The position numbers and the translations under genes are program-made. The notes beneath the pieces are model-generated. The model was not told the origin of the DNA. It searched no databases and saw only the letters and a program-made list of their open reading frames with translations. 64,000 bases of DNA from Notospermus geniculatus (taxonomy: Eukaryota > Nemertea > Pilidiophora > Heteronemertea > Lineidae), in the NCBI GenBank assembly GCA_002633025.1, contig NMRB01000057.1, forward strand, positions 1 to 64,000. Direction: 5' to 3'. Positions 58,001 to 64,000 of this stretch are shown piece after piece; position 1 is the stretch's first letter, and each line of letters starts with the position of its first letter.

Positions 58001-61000
58001 CAAAGTCTTTCGATGCTTTAGCCATATATTTTGTGTGTTGATTATCCGAATGCCTTGAAAATTCTCTGCACCATTTACCGCAATGGTAAATGGCAATGGA
58101 AAGCACTGTAGTGGAAAAATGTCTTAAACCCATTCACTTAATGAAAGCCCTTGTAGGAATTCCCCATCATTTTAGTAACAGTGGTGTACCGTGGCTTTTT
58201 CAGGTGCTGATGTCAATCTGGCAGATAAGCAAGGCTTCACACCTCTTCTTAATGTTGTGTACTCAAAGGATCCAAATCTTGAGCTTATCGAGCTGCTGAT
58301 CAAGAGTGGTAGATGTGACCTTGAAATGGTCACATGTCAAGATCACCACGGTAAGTTTCACAGCCATGCACGGTTTCCAAGATGATACATGTGTACATGC
58401 AAGGCAAATAGACCTTTTTCTATAGCCTATTCTGGGTAAAAAAATGCCACTGCATTCATGGACCATGAAATAGAGATTGTCATATTCCCTCGACACCGAG
58501 ATTTGAGGTACATGTATAAGTTGCGTGTATGGGTCCCCAACCCTGATAACCGGTACTTTCAGTGAATTGCATGTTCGTCTGTGTAGATTACGAACTTGAA
58601 CTATAGATGGTGACATTGTTCTTTGCCCAGGAATACAGAGTTTGTGGTCCTTTTCAAGTGAGCCTGGATATCAGGATATCTAAGACACCGAAATGTCGTT
58701 TGTGGTTTTCTTACTGCTGTGCTGAGTGTGTCGGATACTCCTTATAGATTGCTTTTGTTTGCCATGTGGAGTAGGCCCCCCTAAATTGTTTCATAATGAT
58801 TTATTTTGCAGGTTGTGCAGCCATCCACTATGCCATAATTTACCGTAACCTAGAGATTGCAAAACTCTTGATAGAAAACAGATGTGATGTCAACATCAGG
58901 ACGTCCTGCCTTCCAAATTCCACCACACCTAATAAGGCCACACCACTGGTACTTGCAATTCAGAAGTTCACAGGCGACGAACTGGCCGAAATCGTTAAAG
59001 TTCTTCTCAAAAATGAAGCTGACACGATGTTAACTTACGAAGCAAGTGGTTCGGAACTTTTTGGTCTGAGAACCACGGAGCACCTGGAGCTCACACCCCT
59101 TCACACTGCTGCTTTGAATGATAACATGATCAATGTCATGCGGATGCTTATTAAGTAAGTGTTTGTAAATTTCTTGGTAGGCCTAGTCTGATTGGAGACG
59201 TGAAGCCAGAGTGTTTTCTTTCATCCTACATCTCTCTTAAATCGGGTTTACACTTTGATCGAGCAACGTCACATCCCCATCAGTGACCATTGTGGGATGT
59301 CGGATGACATCGGGCAACAGCATCCATCCTCCCACAGCAGGGGGTTTTTGCCTTGTTCCACTTCATCCATTTGTGTGCAAGTGCACAAAGAGGAGCGAGG
59401 CCAAAGCCCTGCTGTGGGAGGATGAACAGTGCCAAACCAAAGGTGCCAAACAACAGTCGACTGCAATGGAACTGTCAGCAGCCACACAACATTGCTGACC
59501 ATCATCTCACAGCACTCGAGATCCTTACCCAACATTCATCTCGTGTTATTGTGCAACATTTCACTCATTGACCTCCGTTCTGCTATCTTCAGGCATGGTG
59601 CTGATGTGAATGCCGCGAGTCCAACAGGATGTCCTATAACGCCCCTTTCCGTGGCAATACGGAAGGGCAATCTGAACGCAGCAGAACTTCTGATAAAAAA
59701 AGGAGCAACAGTGACTCCAGTATTTGATGAAACTTTCTCGTCGTATCAAGGTCTTGATAGATACCCGTTCAACCTTGCTGTCGAGTTTGGACGTCGGGAT
59801 CTACTGGATCTTCTGGCAGACTTCGGAGCCAAGATCTTCAAACCTGCTCAAATTGATGCTAATATTGGTAGAGATAAGGAGCCACTGACACCGTTGGCAT
59901 TAGCATGCAGCAACAATTCCGCCGACGGTCTCGTCCAGCAGGTGATAAGAATCGGAGCAGACGTACGCGATAACAGCCCAAAAGATACTCCTCCTCTCCA
60001 CATTGCTGTTTTAGACCTCTCAGAACCACGGTGCGACGCAGCAGTGAAGACGTTGCTCCAATATGGAGCAGATGCAGACATTAGTGTCGATTATCGAAGT
60101 TCAAAAAGAATCTCTGTCCTAAACCAGGCAACGGAATCTGGCTTTGCCAATACTGCAAGACTTTTGATGCAAGCTGGGGCAGATATTCTCCGGCCACATT
60201 ATGACTCAGAGCTCGGCACGAATGTTGTCCCAGCATTCAATGTCTCGAGGCGTGGTGAGACATTTCAAGATACGCTGCTCTTCAATCATGGAACGGATAT
60301 AAACCACTGCGGTATGGCTAGAATCAGTTAAGCCCCAATCCCACTATACAGTGGTTTCCACCACAGTTTGTGCGAGCGGTGCAGTTTTCATAGATATTGG
60401 GATAATTAACATGCCATTTATTGTTACGCTTTCCAAACCTTATGAAAATCACACCACTCACCACAAACTGCGGCAGAATCTGCTAGAGTGGAAATGGGGC
60501 TTTTGGCTCAACCAATCAACAACAGTGAATTTGTGTTGCAATAGAGACCTTGCAAATGACGTTACAAGCCGCCATGCTGGGGGGCACATGCTGCAGAGGC
60601 GTAGCGAAATGAGCTGTGCATGTCCCAGTGACGTTACATCAAACAATGGCGTGGCGCACTTCGCGCAGGTCACATCACACCTCTGCGCCCTGTCAAGGCC
60701 TGTGCCCTCCAGCATGGCCGCCAGGATGACGTCATTGCAAGGCCTCTATAGACAAGTCCAAAAGTTCTTGCATTCTTCAGTTCTGCACTGTGTATACCAG
60801 TCGCTGTTTCCCATGATATTGGACTTTGTGACCCCGTTGACTGGTGAATGTTGCTCTCGGTACATATTTTGATAAATTTCAAGAATCGAGGCGTTGGGAT
60901 AGTTGTCCAAACAAATTGACAGTATGACATGCTTCTGATAGGTTTGTCTCGCACCGGAGGACAATGCCTTCACTGCCTTGACTCAGAGAATGATTAAATC

Positions 61001-63369
61001 CATTATAAAGTTTGCAATTTTAATCCAGGCTATCGCAGCGTGAACATCCTCCATTATGTTGTCGGGACGACAGACGATGAAGTTTTGGAACTCTTGTTGA
61101 AGTATGGGGTAGACGCAGAAGAGTTGGGTGGCATTGCAGGCACTGACACCCAACCAGAAGGTTCGCTTATGAAACCACTGCAAATGATGATCTTCAATGA
61201 TTTGAGTAATGAAGAAACGGCCAAAATTCTCCTCAGATATTCTACAGCCGTAAATTGGAGATGTACGGTTGGCAATAAGAGATATTCCACATTGATGCTT
61301 TGTGTATCAGAGAATGACGACGAGACCGCCAGGTTGTTAGTCCGCTATGGTGCAGATGTTAACTATCAGGAACGGAAGAGTGGTTAGTTGAACTTGAGTA
61401 GCCATTATTCTCTTACTTTCCTCGTATGTTTTATTCGCAGCAAATATCAAATACTTTGATTCCTCAAATACTTTGATTCCTGTGGTCACAACTGTGCCAG
61501 TATGAAATTTGTGGCATGGCTACGGCGTTCTCTGCGCACCAAGACTTGTGGCTCTGCAATTCGTGGCACTGGTCTGGAACACTAGATATGCGCTGGGCAG
61601 CAATGGTGAAATCTTCTCGCCAGCAATGCTTGCCCATCATCGAGCAATACCAAAACTGATATCGGCTAGTCTGCAGTGGTTGGCAAGAAGATCAGTGGTG
61701 ATGAGCCATGATATTGCCTGGTGTGCTGCTGGCTTTAGAACCACTGACTACTAACTCAAAATGGTATTTTATTTGAAGTAGCTATCATCTTAAGTACGCT
61801 GTCCTTTTCAGGCGAGTCCTCTCTTTTGATGGCAGTCCGTGACGGTGACTCTGACTGTTTCAAAGTTCTCATGGAAGCTGCTTGTGACGTCGATTTACCC
61901 TCAGACCTTGGCATCACGCCTCTTATACAGGCCACAATGATTGGACAAGTTGAAATGGTGCGGAGGTTGATCGGCGCCAGTTGTGACGTCAATGCAACCT
62001 GTACGTCTGGTGAACCGGACGCAGATGACAACAGAGACAATGAAGAAGGAGAGCAGTTCTGTCATGATTCAACTGCATTGCATCAGGCAGTCGAGCTGGG
62101 TTTTACCAAGATCGTCAAAATGCTGCTTGAGGTATGTTCATCAGTAGAGTAGAACCTAGGTGACCTTTAAAGGACAGTTGAATTCAGCTACCACTGGGGA
62201 CCCCGCATTGCTTTTTATGCCAACAGGTCAGCGCTGCGAGCGGTTGTACCGAAGATGTAAAAAACGGAGCAAAGCATCGCAATGTCTTCGCATCATGACA
62301 TCCTTGACACAGTGCAACACGGACCAAGATGTCGAAAAAAAATACAACTGCTCACAGTCTCTCCCAGTAGTGGTAGTTCTGTAGGTTCTTCATTGGTCAT
62401 AAGTTTTCATTTGACCTGGTCCTGGAGCAGATCGTATTCAGATCACCTGACATCTAAAACCAGCTCAACTTGCGTGTTTCCTTCTAGGCCGGAGCCCTGA
62501 CCGAAGCAAAGGAGAATCACAAAGGATCGCCAGGATTCACCCCTCTCCACTGTGCGACTGTTACCAGCCACAAGGAAATCGTTCAGATCCTTTTAGACGC
62601 CAAGAGTAAGATCAATGCTCAGACGGATGAGGGTCTAACTGCACTACATCTTAGTGTGAAAGAAGATGACATGCCAATGGCTAAGATGTTGTTTGAACGG
62701 GGAGCCAATCCCATGATTAAAACAAAGGTAGGGCAGCAACACAAAGTTATTCCTCCTGTATAAGATCAAGGATAACTGTGTTTGTGACATTCCCCTGTCC
62801 AAAGGTCAAGGACAAACTGTGTTCGTGACATTCCCCTGTCCAAGGTCAAGTACAGACTGTTGTTTGTGACATTCCCCGGCCCTGTCCAAGGTCAAGGACA
62901 AACAGTTTTGTTTGTGACATTCCCCTGTCTGAGGTCAAGGACAAACTGTGTTGTTTGTGCCAATGCTATTTCCCCGATCCAGGGACAATTAGAACAAAGT
63001 ACAGCTTTGTGTGTTGTCTACATTTGAATCATGGACCCAAAGGGGACGTAATATTACATCCTTCAGTGCAAACACTGCCACAAATTGATTTTCCGTTCTT
63101 GCTTCCAGGAAGGAAAACTTGCATCTGAACTCTCGCAGAGGATGCATTTCACACAAGAGCTGCTTGCTTATGAAATGAAGTGGACCTTCCTTCATCAACG
63201 CCCGACTCTGCAAAGAAAACGTCTCAGTCTTCATCAGCGCCTCAGTATGCAGAATCTTGGCCTGTTTCGGATGAATGCTCTGAACGTCCCAGTGGCGGAA
63301 GCAGCTGGTGGAGAGTTGCCTGCAGCATCTCAAAGAATGGAGAGGGCAGTCCAGGATGTATCCCAGTGA
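55093..63369 (+). CDS. Ankyrin-repeat protein, 10 exons, ~1342 residues, interrupted
   Basis: Probably a scaffold or binding protein; target unknown. Exons: 55093-55302, 55626-57122, 57584-57775, 58204-58350, 58812-59154, 59593-60311, 61029-61382, 61812-62131, 62488-62727, 63109-63369; all GT-AG, phases consistent. The first 70 residues (MALALDSFKKTARGG onward) form a non-ankyrin, acidic helical lead. The rest is mostly ankyrin repeats, with clear cores such as TPLHIAAMLNYQNIAQILL, ATPLHLAATAGKRYVVEALL, TPLHLAVEHQMKDLVEKLL and TALHLSVKEDDMPMAKMLF, many ending G.D.N. No transmembrane segment or death-type domain was seen. Exon 2 is broken at 56673 by a 254-bp insertion with an immediate TAG; without it the frame runs on. 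The last 60 or so residues are doubtful because another frame looks more natural. I do not recognise a named orthologue. Confidence 0.9.
56673..56926. mobile_element. 254-bp insertion inside ankyrin exon 2
   Basis: Starts TAGCTCAGCTGACCAAAGGT and ends AAGGCCCATGGGCCTCTTGT. The left end folds on itself (AGCTCAGCTGACC with GGTCAGCGGAGCT), and the middle repeats GTCCAGCA. The ends resemble a dispersed repeat I associate with marine invertebrate genomes. Removing exactly these 254 bases joins CTGGATTTT to TGCGATCTT and gives LDFCDLLLRQ, in frame with the rest. The insertion has no GT-AG pair in the right phase, so it cannot simply be spliced out. Confidence 0.75.
57151..57245. mobile_element. Foldback MITE, family B, diverged copy in ankyrin intron
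   Basis: TGTAGCAGGACTTTGCTCTT at left, CGCTCGCACACAAGTTTGTG in the centre, GAAAGCCCTGCTGTGGGATG at right, as in copies at 27022 and 59325. Confidence 0.65.
57290..57470 (-). mobile_element. tRNA-derived SINE, family S, in ankyrin intron
   Basis: On the minus strand: CCCAGGTTCAATTTGC (B box), then GACAGAGATGGAGACACTCT, TGACAGCATAGGTTTCCTCT, GGCATCGGTTTCCTCCTGC. Same layout as the copy at 34839, opposite orientation to the gene. Confidence 0.6.
59325..59424. mobile_element. Foldback MITE, family B, in ankyrin intron
   Basis: CATCCTCCCACAGCAGGGGG at left, GCCCTGCTGTGGGAGGATG at right, TGTGTGCAAGTGCACAAAG in the centre. AACAG occurs close to both ends (59315-59319 and 59425-59429), a possible target duplication. 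Confidence 0.85.
60541..60753. mobile_element. MITE with ~60-bp inverted ends in ankyrin intron
   Basis: ATAGAGACCTTGCAAATGAC onward (CCGCCATGCTGG, GGGCACA, GCAGAGGCG) is matched by the inverse of CGCCCTGTCAAGGCCTGTGC onward to CATTGCAAGGCCTCTATAG. CpG-rich interior; no coding. Confidence 0.75.
62763..62962. repeat. Minisatellite, ~50-bp unit, in last ankyrin intron
   Basis: About four to five imperfect units, each GTCAAGGACAAACTGTGTT followed by GTGACATTCCCCTGTCC. Confined to the intron 62728-63108. Confidence 0.8.
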
Positions 63370-64000
63370 AATGATGAACGGGAGACAGAGAGGGATGAAG
63401 ATAATAGAGATAATTTCCCAACCATGTATGTAGATTTGCAACATGATGATCTACTTTGGGACGAAGTGGTGTCAAATGATGAAATGTGATTTTATGATCA
63501 GGCACAACACCTTACCGATAGATGTATTTTACATCATCCACACTTAGTTCATGTTTCTCTCTGAAGTGCCATATTTGCAATGCACTTGCGATGTTTACTG
63601 TGATATTTTGATGTTTCAGATTTTTTTGAATGTTTCAATGAATAGAAATAGTGCCATATTGTATAGTTTAAAACCAACTTATACAGTGCATGTGCAGCCA
63701 TATTTGCAACACACATGCATGTTTATGTGAGAGTGATGTTTTTGATATTTCAAATTCTTCATATTACATGGGTATTATATTTGTGTGTAGGGTATAGATA
63801 ATGATTAATACCAATTTCAAAGCAACGTTTATGATATTTTAGGTGCTTTTTCAGGTATATTTTTGACTTTGCAGTAAAGTTTTGCACTCAGTTTTCAGTC
63901 CAGTCTTTTTTTTATTTATGTGACCTAGCATACCGGTACGGTACCCAATAGGGATTTTCTAAGTAGGCCTACATGTTTGTTAGTGCAATAAGATCATAGT
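63370..64000. other. 3' flank of ankyrin gene, no further gene seen
   Basis: AT-rich. Two similar stretches (near 63565-63625 and 63690-63750) share CCATATTTGCAA and GTGATGTTTTTGATATTTC-like words. No clear AATAAA was found close to the stop, so the 3' end of the transcript is not defined. Confidence 0.45.

Overview
This 64 kb window is animal nuclear DNA: spliced genes with GT-AG introns, polyadenylation signals, and long non-coding stretches filled with short transposable elements. Words such as AGGCCTA, ACATGTA and ACCGGTA are strongly over-represented, mobile-element relics are dense, and the ALDH1L gene has the intact animal architecture. This points to a marine invertebrate, most likely a deuterostome such as an echinoderm or hemichordate. 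That placement is inference from base-word habit, not proof. There is one assembly gap (21848-22489) and several isolated N bases.

Three real genes are supported. (1) About 2281-14063, plus strand: a 10-formyltetrahydrofolate dehydrogenase gene (ALDH1L family), 19 exons, about 908 residues, with formyltransferase, acyl-carrier and aldehyde dehydrogenase modules in order; one exon carries a frame break near 3835. (2) 47156-52387, plus strand: the C-terminal two thirds of an MFSD4A-like major facilitator transporter in nine exons; exons for the first transmembrane helices were not found. (3) 55093-63369, plus strand: a ten-exon ankyrin-repeat protein of about 1342 residues, whose second exon is interrupted by a 254-bp mobile-element-like insertion that adds an immediate stop.

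Between genes 1 and 2 lie gene relics on the minus strand: an N-terminal fragment with an in-frame stop (17522-17944), a C-terminal fragment (18492-19013), both probably from a large uncharacterised multi-copy family, and a frameshifted relic of a transposon-associated protein (21211-21697). The rest (about 22.5-47 kb) has no supported gene.

The most distinctive content is a very rich set of short inverted-repeat elements. At least two foldback families recur across the window (about 130 bp, six copies; about 100 bp, five good copies). Several unrelated elements are bounded by TTAA. A tRNA-derived SINE family recurs at least five times, one copy split by a foldback element with a clear target duplication. 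A TIR-bounded element at 36580-37596 has expanded internally into ten 66-bp units that are themselves palindromic. A repeated stem-loop at 14791-15132 resembles degenerate hammerhead-type motifs of Penelope-like elements. The three genes have unrelated functions (folate metabolism, membrane transport, protein scaffolding) and there is no sign that they work as one system.
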